64,000 bases of DNA from Diplocarpon mali (Eukaryota; Ascomycota; Leotiomycetes; Helotiales; Drepanopezizaceae). The stretch lies in contig JAENRP010000107.1 of assembly GCA_024741835.1 (NCBI GenBank), positions 67,259 to 131,258 on the forward strand, in the 5' to 3' direction. The translations under genes were made by a program, and so were the position numbers. The notes beneath the pieces were generated by a model, which did not search any database, was not told the DNA's origin, and was given only the letters and a program-made list of their open reading frames with translations. Of the stretch, positions 45,754 to 57,500 are shown one piece after another (position 1 is the stretch's first letter; every line of letters starts with the position of its first letter).

Positions 45754-45797
45754 NNNNNNNNNNNNNNNNNNNNNNNNNNNNNNNNNNNNNNNNNNNN
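45754..45797. other. Assembly gap (44 N)
   Basis: A run of N immediately after the RNase H stop of the Copia element. Sequence after it is T-rich and repeated (ggtgatttttttt twice), which probably caused the break. Confidence 0.99.
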
Positions 45798-46030
45798 ATT
45801 ACAGGGTGATTTTTTTTTTGCACTTCTATTAAGAGGTGATTTTTTTTACTCCCAGGCCGGGCCCGCGAGTTGATTTTGACTTACTAAAGGGTAGATTTCG
45901 CGCTAGCGAACTCTACTCTATTTCCTATATCTGCAGGTTGATTTTTTATACGAAACTATAGACTATAACAAAAGTTATAATATTATATATATTGCTGGCG
46001 AGTACCTTTAAAGGTCTCCCTAGAGGGGTA

Positions 46031-46271
46031 TATTGCAAGAATGCCTATTATATATTTGTCATATAATCTATTATATAACACATTATATATATAATATATT
46101 ATATAACTTGCTATATAACTTAGTAGCAGCTCTTATTAAATAGCTTATAGTTAGAGAGCTCTTATAAATCAAGATATAAGACACCTAATATCGTCGTTTG
46201 CACCTCATACTTCTTCGTGCCCTCTTCTAGTTTACTATCAAGTTCACTATCAGAGAACCTTCACTGCTATA
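46031..46271 (+). repeat. 3' LTR of the Copia element
   Basis: 241 bp, begins TATTGCAAGAATGCC (TG changed to TA) and ends CTTCACTGCTATA. Followed by the CTACT duplication. Confidence 0.9.
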
Positions 46272-46421
46272 CTACTTGATCATAGTAATTCAATATAGAC
46301 TCAATATAGAGTGTATACAAAATACTAAGAAAATTTGATAAAGCAGCATTGCCAAGTATCTAAAGAGTATAGGCTTACGCACGGACTAGAAATCCGGAAT
46401 CATTATTGCCTGTACGAAGTA

Positions 46422-49400
46422 GTAATCTGGCCCGCCTCTCCCGTGCCTATTCTAGCTCTCTGGACGGTGTTGACGTCGGCGGATGGCTCGTTCATGGGAC
46501 GTCGACACAGCTTCGCCTCTCCGCTTCGGGCTACAGCTCATGACCTCTTGAAGGCATTCCCGCACTACGTAGTGATGCGTCCGAGAACAGACGCAGCGTG
46601 GACCTACTCCCACGACCAAGACCCTGTCTTGCCAGGCTTTGTATCGAGTTGTGAGCCTTCTCGGTGCCAACGAGCTCCTAGAGAAATTAAGGCTGACTCT
46701 GCAGCATTTCAATTCCTCAACGGGGTGTCATTCATGGTGGTTCCAGCGGCTGTATGCGGCTGCGTCCTGTCGAGTATGTTCCCTTCCACTTCCGCAGACG
46801 GTGGATCCAAAAGCCTCCGAGCCCCATTGAATATCCAGAGAAGCCAAGGAATGCTTTTACTCTAAAAACCCATGAAAAGATGGCTACGTAATACTCTTCG
46901 GTGAAATTCGCAGATAGTGGATCGCGTACCGGATGGTCGTCTAGCTACACAGGTTTTAATTGTACTTAAAGTGGCTGTGGAGTATGGATAGTAGGTATTC
47001 TAGTCCATAGTTCTGCGGGAGATGATAGCAGTCATCTGCTTCGCAACTCTCTATTTGCGGTTCCGCGTCGACCGAATAGGACTTCGACATAGCCCGGGTG
47101 GTGAGCTGGCTCCAAGAATTCAGCACAGTAGCCAGTATGATCGGTGATCCTAGAAGCCTTGATCAGATTAGCATTTGGGAATGTTGAGTAGCAAATACCG
47201 ACTATACTTAGTAGAGAAGATGCTGAGCGAGATTTATTGTCGTTAGTTCTGATGACACGGTCATTTCACATTATCTGAATTAGACTCGAGGTTATTTCCA
47301 ATTAATCGAAAGCTCTAGCTTGGCTTTCGGCTAAGCCGGCTAAGCCGGTGCCAAGACGCTGAGTCATGCGGTCCTTTCTACGCATCCGCGGCATGTTCGT
47401 ACAAGCAAGCGGAAGAGCTTAAAGGAAATGCTTTTAAAAGCAAATGTTTCGTAAATATCTGCAGATAGTGCACCTAATTAACAGGAAAGGTCACTAGTGG
47501 GTATGCGAGCCGTGGCCGTTAATATCTACAGAGGGATCCAGTCAATAGTCGCGTTCGTGGTATTTCTGTTTTAGGCTGGATAGGTTGACTCGTATGATTT
47601 ACAGTTCAGGTCGACGTAGCAGGAGGTAATGGGAAAATACTTAACCCTAAATCCGGAATCATTATTGCCTGTACGAAGTAGACAAGAAGATCACACAGAA
47701 GAGAGGGTACACATGACCTGCTATGCAAATCAGAAAGAATAAATAGCCAGATATATCATGAAGGCTGCCCTGCCTGGAAGGGGATATCCTCAGGGGATCG
47801 AGGACAAGGATCAATAGCACCTCGTCATGGGCCTACCAAATATCGCAGGGAAGTGTATTCAATCTTGCAAACACACTCAACTCTAAACAATCCCTGGAAA
47901 TGCGCTAAGGATGTTGCATCTGTTTCGCCTGCGACGAAGTACAGTATAAGTGAGAAGATGTACTATAGGAGAATAGTAACTTGAAGCAACTAACGAGGCT
48001 TAATAAACAAACATGGCAGCAGGAGATTCCATGTTTCCACGCACCGCATTGTACGGCGCGGTGGGAAGTACCCAGTAGAGAATCCTATGGCATAAGAACA
48101 GGTTATCGAATTTACATGCCCAAGGCGATGTCAATTAGCATCGGTGCGTCGATGTTACGGCCCGCTTGGCGCGACTAGCACGCGTGGGCATCGGTTAGCA
48201 CCTCAAGATACCTAAGCACTGATCAATATGTACCCGTACCGAACGAGCAGAGGGGCCGTAACACCTTGTGGGAGTTGACTGTACTGGACAACATTCCCTA
48301 CAAGCTCTTGAAGTAAGCGAATCATACTCGAGCAGGATGTTTCTTCAGGTTCCAATAGTGGATTTCGAAGATGTTAGTGTCTCCGGTCAGAATTTCCGCG
48401 CAAGATACTTCCTGGGGCTACAGCACTAAGAGTGATTTCAAGCAGCTGCTATCCTTGCTCATCGCTGCGACCTCAGATGAAACCGCCAGCATTGGCGACG
48501 AAGACGTGAGCCATGGCCCCGGTCGGAGTATCATCTCTGAGGAGACCATCCCGACCAATCAACCAGGGAATTCCTCGCATGCAACACTTCCCACCAAGTG
48601 ACACCTCAGGTGCCAAAGCGACACAAGCATCTACTTGAATTTCGTCCCCAAAACCCTGTCAAGGCCGCTTGGCGCTACCCTGTCATCTCTGATCTCTGCC
48701 ACCGCGCTGTTCGGGTAGGCTGAGAGGCCGAAACAACTAGATAAACAACGACATTGTCAAGAGACTGCTCCAGAGGTTTTTGAGGCCTCTGCCGGGATTG
48801 GGAGATGTTCCGAATGCTGTCAAGTCGAGCGAGACGCTGCAGTTCGAAGGAAGGTTGAGGCCGTGACGGGGGAGCGCCGCTCTTAAGACCCAAACAAGAC
48901 CAGGTATGCATCCTCTTCCTGACGTCCGCAGATGAAGCTCTATGAGTATTATTACCTGGTGCTTGCTTGGCGTGCGCACACTAGAGGCAGACGTCGAAAA
49001 CAAATTACTTTGCGAAAGCCGAATTTCCGGCTGATAAGAGAAGGGAATCTTGCAACCCGTGAGGATATTGACAGATAGGCGCGAGTAAAGCGCAATCACC
49101 TGATCTTACCCTCTAGCGTATGCGAGAGCTTTCTTCGGTGACGAGCAGAGCCTGCATTGCATTCTGATCTCCAGGCAGAAATCCTCGGACAAGACGAGCG
49201 TTTGCTTGCGTTGGGCGAATGAGAGGTAGGCTGGGGGCAGAAGACGATGGGATTCGCGAGCGATTCGATGGAGTCGAAGGTGCTATATGAGGTCTCCATG
49301 AGTGGTGCACCAATATCGTGTGCAGCGGCGACGAGAAAAGATATGGCCCGCGGGAAAAAGAAGTTGTTGGCGTTGTGGATAAGGACGCAATGCTTGTCGG

Positions 49401-50938
49401 TGTACGGAGGAAGGTTTCGAATGCCACAGGCTGGCACGGACTTGCGGGAAGTGAGTGCAAGTGCTCCGACAAGGGCACGATAATTCTTTTCTCATGTTCT
49501 TGAAGACAGCTTCAACGCAGGACGGGAGGGTCAAAAGTCGAGAGCCCTGCCGAGCTCACGTGGCGCCACGCCAGATGATTTCCATTGGCTTGATGGCGAT
49601 TCCGGTACAGCTACGAGAGAGATCACGTGCACAGGATTTGGCTTGGTGGTAACGAGATCCCAAGGAGCATGCCTCCGGTTCTGCAGCGGCCATCCCTCCA
49701 CTTGATATCTAGATATGTGACCCGCTGCGACGGTCGTTCGCCCGAGTCGGTCTGAACCCTCGAGCGGCAGTCTGGATCTGAGATGCTGTAGTTGTGCCTC
49801 TGACACGAGGAAGTGAGCGGACCCGAGAAGCCGGATTGGCGAGGAGGGAGTTGACAAGACCACGTTGTCGTCAGGTCCACGAGCACGACACGAGGATCGC
49901 CGGTGAGGATGAGGTGCGCCATTCCAACAGGATGGGATTTGCCACGCGACGACCGTTGATCGTCGAGAGGAAGCCCGGCACGTTGCAGCTCGAGTAGCCC
50001 TGAGCGTGGGATACTGCTGGATTCCGAGACACACCCAGATCGAAAAAGCACTGCGCGCTGCCCGTCCCGCAGGCTGCACTCCCGACTCCCGACTCCCGAC
50101 TCCCGAGGTGGTGATCCCGCCATGCAGCCCGTCAGTCGTGCAGGTTGTCGCGCAGCACGTGGGCTCGCTCGCTCACTTGTACTCGGGACGCACATTCATC
50201 TCGAGTTCCGAGTTCCCCGACGGTCTTGGGCTGTACTGACGGTGGCATGTCACGTGATGCGATGCGACGAGGTGTGACGGGCACCTTTCGCGGCGGTTTA
50301 TTTTAGATTTGGGATATCGTCCGGACCTTACCTTTTTCATCCTCGACCCGTGTTGGAAAATTACATGCGGAGACCGGAACCCCTGGACTAATGATGTAGG
50401 CCCCGCACTACACCCAATGTAGTATGGGCGTGCTGGGAACAGCCAATGGCGGGATTCAGGGGGCCACCATCCTCCCCACAAAATCGCAGGGTTGCGGGGG
50501 TCTCCCTGTCCATTCCTCCACAAGGCAAGGTAAGGTACCAAGGCAAAAAGGCAAGGCAACTCGCAGGTACTTAGCCGGTCTTTCCCACCCGCGCGGTTCC
50601 TTTCCTCTCCCACCCTCACTCGCTCTTCCTCTCTGCGCGCACACAGTCACCATCGGAAAACACTTCAAGTCTCACTCGGTCGACCAAACCCGTCCAAATC
50701 CATTCATGTAAGTCACTCACTTCGCCAGCGATCAGGGGGAACGGAAGGACATGCCACGCTTGAGAAATAGATGCGATGGCTGTAATGCGCCCGCATTCAG
50801 TCCAGTCCGCGTCTCGCCGCTGTGCATCAGCTCTCGTGTCGCCACGCGGCTAACACGAGGTTTCCGCTGCAGAACAGACCTGATCGGCGACCTGCCTCGA
50901 ATTCTTCAGATCACCCCGAGTCCCTCTTTTCCTCCAAG
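46422..50938. other. No gene recognised; scattered remnants
   Basis: Normal composition resumes. A 32-bp MITE-B end lies at 47649-47680. The plus frame at 46335-46865 starts inside MITE B and is not credible. Minus-strand frames at 49096-50195 contain protein-like stretches in more than one frame (KHCVLIHNANNFFFPRAISF, QRVTYLDIKWRDGRCRTGGM) that may be a decayed gene, not identified. ACTCCCG occurs four times in tandem near 50079-50106. Confidence 0.4.
47649..47680. mobile_element. MITE-B terminal fragment
   Basis: 32 bp identical to 46390-46421 and in the same orientation, starting AAATCCGGAATCATT and ending TGTACGAAGTA. Nothing else of the element adjoins on its left. Confidence 0.75.
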
Positions 50939-51739
50939 ATGCAATTCACATTCGCCGTTGTCGCCGCGGCGACTCTTTCGTTCGCCAACGCGGCCGTCCA
51001 GCTCACCAACGGCCCATCGACCTTCAGCTCCGGCGTGGCCGCGGGCACCCCGTTGGAAATCACCTGGTCTGGTGCCGAGGGGCCTGTCACTCTCACTCTG
51101 AAGAGTGGCGAGTCCACGAACCTGAAGACCGTCGAGACTATTGTCTGTGAGTATAACGCCGCGGCTCGCTCGCGACACTGGCTAACTAGACGAAGCCGGA
51201 CAATCTGGCACCAGTTACACCTGGACTCCTTCCACGAGCCTCCCTGAGGGTACCTACGCTCTGCAGATCGATGATTCCACCGGCGTTCCCAACTACAGCG
51301 TCCAGTTCGCTATCACCGGCGGTGCCGCTTCGTCCAGCCCCAGCTCTGTATCTTCGACCGCCTCATCTAGCCATGCCTCGTCTGGATATCCTGTTTCGAA
51401 GACTGATTCTTCATCCTCGAGCACTTCATCGTCATACTCGACAACTTCATCCACCGGACCCTACACCACCGCAGCTCCCACATACAGCGGCAACTCCACC
51501 TCTACTTCCAGCCACACCGGAACCCACACCAATGGTCAGTCCCATCCCGCTCCAACGGTACGAGTACCACTAACTCCTTCACAGCAACCTCCACAAAGAC
51601 CAGCTCATCCAGCAGGTCTTCCGGCGTATCCTCCACCTCAGTCCCCACAGGGGCCCCCAACAGCAACTCGGCCCCGAGCTTTGCCTCTCCTCTGGCCTTT
51701 GCTTGCTTGGTTTTCGCCGCTCTTATCACCCTCAACTAG
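50939..51739 (+). CDS. Kre9/Knh1-like GPI-anchored wall protein A, three exons, 235 aa
   Basis: Exons 50939-51146, 51190-51534 and 51585-51739; introns 43 and 50 bp, phases 1 and 1. Residues 1-18 are a signal peptide (MQFTFAVVAAATLSFANA). Residues 19-107 are the Ig-like Kre9/KNH N-terminal domain (GTPLEITWSGAEGPVTLTLK ... SYTWTPSTSLPEGTYALQI ... NYSVQFAI). A Ser/Thr-rich stalk follows, then a C-terminal hydrophobic tail (FASPLAFACLVFAALITLN) after small residues suited to GPI attachment. Such proteins sit on the plasma membrane or wall, and the family is linked to beta-1,6-glucan. The exact role here is unknown. A paralogue lies 2 kb downstream on the same strand with an identical exon-1 length (208 nt). 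Confidence 0.88.
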
Positions 51740-53701
51740 AGGGCACCTGTCAGTTCAACTGGTTACGAACGTTTCAGTACGCGGTCGATCGATGTGCTTT
51801 CCAGCGAGGTCCATAATACAGCTTCAAGCAAGTAACAATCGCTCCCTTTTCTCTGCACTGGGTTGGTTCAGGCGGTGCTTGCAACAGGACTGGTTTCTTT
51901 TGAGTTGCGGATAATGTACTATATGACATGACACGATCGGCGATTGGCGGCGCGTTTGCGGTGGTTTGCATTCGCGTCCAGGGGACTCAGTCATGTTTGA
52001 GTCAAGGGGCATGACCATTTACCAATTTATCTTCTAATTCTTGTAGATGAAGTTTGCTGGGTACGCCATACTTGTGTGTAGATGCTCAATTACTCGACAC
52101 CTTGATCTCCATCCGCGCATACTGTGACATCCCCCGTGGCTCAAGTCTGGCAACCTCAGTAGATGGAGGAGCGTACACACCCCTCGGTTATGCCTCAGGT
52201 GTCTCGGTTGCAGCTCTGAATGACTCGAATGCGGAGGCCTGCATGCCGTCATCGTCGCAAACCCTGCATGTCCACCATCCCCACTGGTTCCTGTCAGTCT
52301 CAACTTTTGGCGGGAGAGAAGACCAAGAGGAAAAAGCACGATGGTCCCATCCTCTCGTCGGGTCACCGCCGTATGTCCGGACAGGACGCGAGCAGCGCTG
52401 CGGTACCCATTTTACCGTCAGCGAAGTCAGGCTCGGGGGGCCCTCGGCGCAGGCGTTTTGGCTATTGCGGTTGCCGGCTGGTAGGTGGCTGGGCTGGCAC
52501 TTTTTTGCGGATTCGAGCCCCAAATAGCACGCAGGTCGGTACTTCTTTTTTGGATACCATCTCAATCATGCGACCGATGACGACGGCCATGGATCAGATA
52601 CGCAGGCCGGAACGAGTGCCGGCGTCGGACATGACCTTGGGAGAGAGATATATATAAGTGTATGGATACAGGTATAGATGGGTGTGTGTGTGTATATAAA
52701 AAGCCGAGAACTCGCTATTTTGGTTCGCCCTCTGGCCCTCTCGACCCTGGATGGTCGATCGAGGCGGGCGAGTGACGCGAGATCCATGCAAGCGGGGCCG
52801 GTGTGTATTTAAGGTTTATGCATGTGCACGTGAACGTGCATATATGCATGCACGCACGTCTGCTCCGCAGGACACCGCACCTGCAGAAACTACGACCGTG
52901 CAGCACGGTACCGGAGCTGCGTCGGCTGGCGAGACGGCGACCGCGTGTCTGCTGCTATATTTATTTCATGGAGGACTATTGACATATATCGATCCCATCC
53001 GCACAAGGAGAGATATGGTGTGTGGATTATGCGAATGAGGCGCATTGCACGGCCAGCGCCAATAATGGAACCAGGTAAGCAGTCAGTCCCGAGGGAAATG
53101 CTCACAAGCACATGCATGCGCACCAAACCAAGAAGATGGACGCGGTCCCCAAGTCGCAGTCGTCCCAACCGTCCCATCATCCAATCGGTGCAGTCGAGAC
53201 GAGGGGACGCTCGGACCTGCCTCCCCATGTCGGTTTCCCGTGCGCGATCCGATATCGTCCACCCGGATTGGCTGCTTCCGGCCCATTGTTCGGTTTTCTG
53301 CGGGGAACGGGAGATGGCCCCGCCGCCACTAACCTTTCTCGATCTAGCGCAGCCAGGGGCTGGACGTGCAAGTGGCCAGGGTCGCTGTTAATAAAGCTAC
53401 GGATTATGCCACTATCGACTCTACCTATCCGTCCCCTCCCTTGCCCTTCCTCCTCACCCCCTCCGCCTTGTTGCTCGCGGGATTCTTCCCATCCTACACT
53501 CGCTTCGTCGTCGACTACTTACTCTACCCACCCGTCCATCTGTCGATCTGCTTGACATATCCTGTCCTACTTAATTCGTGCCTTTATCCGTGTTGATATT
53601 CATCTTCGTGTCTATAAATTTACACCGACGTCGATATCGACATCCATAATCTTCAGACGGGCGGAAAGGGAAAAAAAAGAAGACACCGAGGTAGCGTCAC
53701 G
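51740..53701. other. Intergenic region between the two Kre9/Knh1-like genes
   Basis: No gene recognised; several overlapping frames of up to 157 codons lack motifs. Contains alternating GT/TA runs near 52640-52700 and a CATG/GCAC-rich stretch near 52815-52860. A TATA box (TATAAATT, 53613-53620) lies 82 bp before the second gene. Confidence 0.5.
53613..53620 (+). promoter_or_regulatory. TATA box of Kre9/Knh1-like gene B
   Basis: TATAAATT 82 bp upstream of the ATG at 53702, in a leader rich in CT then GA. The spacing fits a fungal core promoter with a short 5' leader. Confidence 0.5.
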
Positions 53702-54516
53702 ATGCAGTTCTCCAGCACCCTCCTCCTCATGGCCTGGGCCGCGCTCGCCGCTGCCCAAAACCCCTTCACCTTTAACGAGCTCGACAGTGTGACGGCCGGC
53801 CAGCCGTTCACCATCACCTGGGCGCCGTCGACAGGGTCCGTGGACACAGTGACTCTGCTCCTGCGACAGGGCGATTCCGACAACCTGTCCACCGTTGAGA
53901 CGATCGCTTGTTAGTTGCTTTCGTCTTGCCCCCTCCCTTATTTCTACCTCTTCCACCCTTTGAGAGGGAAGAAGAAGAAGAAGAATTGAGAAGAAGAGAG
54001 TGAGAATGAAATTACGAATGGAAAGCTAACACCCCCATAGCCAACGTCAAGAACACAGGCTCCTACGTCTGGACGCCCTCCACCTCCCTCGTCAACGGTG
54101 ACGGTTACGCCTTCGAGATCGTTGACGACGGCAACACCGACATCGTGAACTACTCCAAACAGTTTAGTATCGTATCCACCAACACTGTGTCCTCGGTCCG
54201 GCCGTCCTCCACTACCGCGGAGTCCTCGGCGTCCGCTACTTCGGCCTCCACTACAAGCGAATCTTCGGCTTCAAGCTCTGCGTCCACCTCGGCCTCAACT
54301 TCCGCCTCGTCTTCCTCGTCCGAGTCCGCGACGAGCACACAGTCACGCACACGCACTAGCGCGAGTACCGAAACCGAAACTGCGAGCCGGACGGCAACTA
54401 GCAGCAGCGGGACCGGGAGCGCGACTGTGAGCCCGACGGCGCTGAACGGCTCCGGAAGCTTGAAGGTCGGGGTTGGGATGCTGGCTATGGTGGGGGCTGT
54501 GATGGCGCTTCTGTAG
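53702..54516 (+). CDS. Kre9/Knh1-like GPI-anchored wall protein B, two exons, 227 aa
   Basis: Exons 53702-53909 and 54041-54516; the intron is 131 bp with GTTAGT...CATAG ends and holds a (GAA)n run. Residues 1-18 are a signal peptide (MQFSSTLLLMAWAALAAA). Residues 20-110 are the Kre9/KNH Ig-like domain (GQPFTITWAPSTGSVDTVTL ... GSYVWTPSTSLVNGDGYAFE ... NYSKQFSIVS). A long Ser/Thr/Ala stalk follows (about 111-195), then a GPI-type tail (LNGSGSLKVGVGMLAMVGAV). The intron falls at the same codon and phase as intron 1 of protein A, so the two genes are a diverged tandem duplication. It acts at the cell surface; substrate or partner unknown. Confidence 0.9.
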
Positions 54517-57500
54517 ACGGGTATCTTGGGTCTGTGGTGTATACGTCCCGACATACAGATGTGCATATGCATGAGATGCTTGGCGTTGGGGGGGGAGGGG
54601 GGGCCGAGCGAGAGAGGAAGAGAAGATTCCGGTATCATACCGAATTTGTAATTGGATAATCGTATCTTTCTTGGGACAGTGAAGAGAGATCTCCGCGCCC
54701 GTTCGCCGCTGCATACCCATTTTTTAGCCGCGCGCTTCTCGTCGTCTCGCGTATCTCCCAAGCCTTGCCGAATATCCAGACCCTGACGGTTCACGTTTCA
54801 TTGTCGGGACTCACCTCTCGCCACCACAGGTCATGCCACTGCGAGCCCATTACTCTGCTGTCGTCTCATACTGTATGCCGAACTCCCTTGCTCAATCCAC
54901 CGATGTGCCTCTCCACCGGGCTTCGACCAACCCCCCTCCGTGGAGCACGGCGATGTGACAGCCACTCTCGAATCCGACGCGCGGATCGGCATCCCGCCCT
55001 GCGCACTGGGACTGATGCACCGGGCGTCGGAGTTGATGCGTCGATGCCCTCCAGCCCCGGGGCGACGAGCTCGAGCGCACCTCACCGCAGGCGGACCAGC
55101 ACGAGTGCCGAGGCGCGTGTCCTCGGCGTGGGCGCGACGCGCCTTGCGCACGGCTTCCATGAGTAAACACACTTTCTCGCGTGGTGCGCGTAGCAGCCGA
55201 GTCAGCGACGCCCCGGGCGAGGGAGCCGGCGAGAGGTGGATGACCGCGGGCAAGAAATCCCGCTAGATGCGTGGGGAACAAGATGAGCTCGATCTCTGCA
55301 GGGAATTCTTGTGCGTCGCAGGATAGATGGTCTCTGCACCCTTTTCTCTCTCTCCCTCTCTCTCTCATTTCTTTCTGCTTTGCTGCTCCATGCAAACAGA
55401 GAGTGCTTCCTAACGCATCGGACCTAGCATGGATCAGAACTCAGTCGAGTCGTGAAGTGCCCAACGGCAGGCTCCCCGGCGAACGGGCTCGTACTGTTTC
55501 CCTCTTTGCAAGCGCGAGGTGGGAATGCAGCCTACCGGCGCCAGAGAATACCATCTGTTATATTGTATTGTATTGGCACTGTCCAGTATCAAGCCCCGTC
55601 CGACTCTTGCCGAGTGGTGAACCTGGTCACCTCGGAAGATATCAAAGGGCGCTCAGCCAGCCGGCTGCTCATACTACCAGCCAGTTGATACCTGCCGTTA
55701 GCCCTTGTGTACCTCAAGACATCGCGTCCATGTCCTCTCTCCCGCTGGTGGGTTGCGTTGTAAAAGGACTGGAATTCGGCGCTGGTCTTGCTCTCGCTAC
55801 GTGGTATTTTATCATCAGATTTCCGTGTATATGTACCTGTATGCGTGCGAGTTGATGAGCTTCGAAGTCACGTGTGGCCCGAGCTCGCTTGTCCTGGCGG
55901 TAGAAGCCGTGGTCCAAGACCCTCACTGCCTGTTGCTCCACTTGCGAAGATGTTGATTTGAATGTTTGGATTCATGTGAAACTCACTGGGCATTCGTCCT
56001 GGCATTCTTCCAAGCAGCTCTCGGTTTTTATTTTGCGGATTTATCATTGCTGTTATGTCAAGCTTAAGCGAGAAGGCTTTGTTTTGGTTGACGCGGGACG
56101 GTGCTGTCTCGATTTACGTGTGGATCATGTGCCTTTGCAACCCACTGGGGAGAAGAGGATGACTTCTATCATGTTGGGGTGAAGGGCATGGGACTCCACG
56201 AGCTCGTGAAACATGGGAATTGAACACTCTACATGGCTGGCTTATACTGGTTCCATTTACCTACCTCGAGATGGACTGCTCCTCCTCGCCGGCCCTCTCA
56301 TGCTCGGTACATCCCAGTGTGCGTGGGATGATCCCTCTGTTTCATGACGCTGGCATGAATCTCTCGGTGTCTCTCTCTCCTCCCCCTCGCAGATGAGCTC
56401 GTAGATCCTGAACTAGAAAAGATTTCTCCCGGGCATCTCTCCAGCTAGGTCTGGCGAACACTATGGACACGGTCATCGCGGGATAGCTTCCCGGGGCGCG
56501 CAGCTGCTCAGAAAGGTTCCGAGAAGATGCATCCGGGGCAGATCCAAGTCGACGTACAGCGCGCGTTTGAAGATCAGCTTGACATGGTCGTTCTCCCAAA
56601 CCGGCCAGGCCGCGCCAGCCCCGCACCGGCTCTTGCGAGGCTGTTCCGAGAGCAAGGTGTTTTATGCAGGAGCCCGAGATCCCGATCTCCAGTCTCGGGC
56701 TCGTCGGTGGTCTGCGAGAGCTTCGGCCTGCAGTCTCCGAGACGGGCCAGACCCTCTGCGCTACCAGGCACAACCGTGGCAAGCTACGGCCAGTTCCAGG
56801 GGCGAATCCTATCGGCTGCCAGACTATAGGCTCTCGCTGACTCTGGCTTCGGAGCAGTCCCGTCGGGCTCGCGTCGGAGACGCTGTCTGGAAAAAGAGCC
56901 GCGAGCGGCCAGAGTCCACCTTCGCTGGGCCAGGCCTCTGCTCGGCGTCCGAACTTCAGAAGTGCCTGGATGGGCAGCAGCCTGCTCCAGCTCGACTTGA
57001 TCCGACGCTCCGGCCGCTGTTTCCAGGCATGACTCGCCGGGAGACGATACATAGCTCGAGGGGGCCAGGCAAGGGGGAGTATATAGGCGAGGCGAGAAAC
57101 TGCTCAGACGCCAACGACACCCCGGAGACCCAGACGGGGGAGCATTCATCGTCATGACAGGATCCTGTGGGTTGATTCTTGCATATAGGAATCGTCGGAT
57201 GTCGCTGGGATGGAGGCGACCCTCTCCAGCGATCGTGGTGCCTCGCCGCGGGGAGTTGGAACCCACAACACAGCATCGGTCTTATCCTACGGGGGTAAGC
57301 ACGAGAGAGAGTCTCTGCGCAGCAACTGACCCTTCCATCTGAACTACTGTCTTCTACCCAGGTCGTCTGTCGTAAGCTATTCACAAAGCCCGTCGAGATA
57401 CACGCCATGCCACCACCGAGCCCGGCCCGTACTCCTACACGTACCCCGCGCATCACGACACTCTATCTCTACCCCTCGTACGCGGCATACCTGCCCGGCG

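Larger units (their letters stand above)
40660..46271 (+). mobile_element. Ty1/Copia LTR retrotransposon, near full length, RIP-degraded
   Basis: A 5.6-kb AT-rich element with 241-bp LTRs, target duplication CTACT (40655-40659 and 46272-46276), a primer-binding site at 40901, and a polypurine stretch agagggg just before the 3' LTR. The order gag, protease, integrase, RT, RNase H is that of Copia. TA dinucleotides and stop codons (TAA/TAG) pervade every frame, and CpA sites are depleted. The LTR ends TG...TA instead of TG...CA, and the 3' LTR begins TA, all as expected from CpA-to-TpA change. It is non-functional. The assembly gap at 45754-45797 lies between RNase H and the 3' region. Confidence 0.92.
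40537..46404. mobile_element. Second MITE type (B), split by the Copia insertion
   Basis: 26-bp perfect inverted repeats lie at 40537-40562 (AATGATTCCGGATTTCTAGT...) and 46379-46404. Removing the Copia element plus one copy of its CTACT duplication leaves an element of about 250 bp. Its right part holds TATACAAAATACTAA and AAAGCAGCATTGCCAAG, also present in MITE A, so B is a relative of the same Tc1/mariner family. At the right it continues to TGTACGAAG-TA (46411-46421). At the left the outer end abuts MITE A. Confidence 0.65.

Noticed and set aside
46335..46865. 176-codon plus-strand frame
   Set aside because: Its start lies in the MITE-B end and its translation is not protein-like.
56342..57157. 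Overlapping 236- and 196-codon frames on opposite strands
   Set aside because: Composition artefacts of GC-rich DNA; neither has a recognisable domain or splice context.
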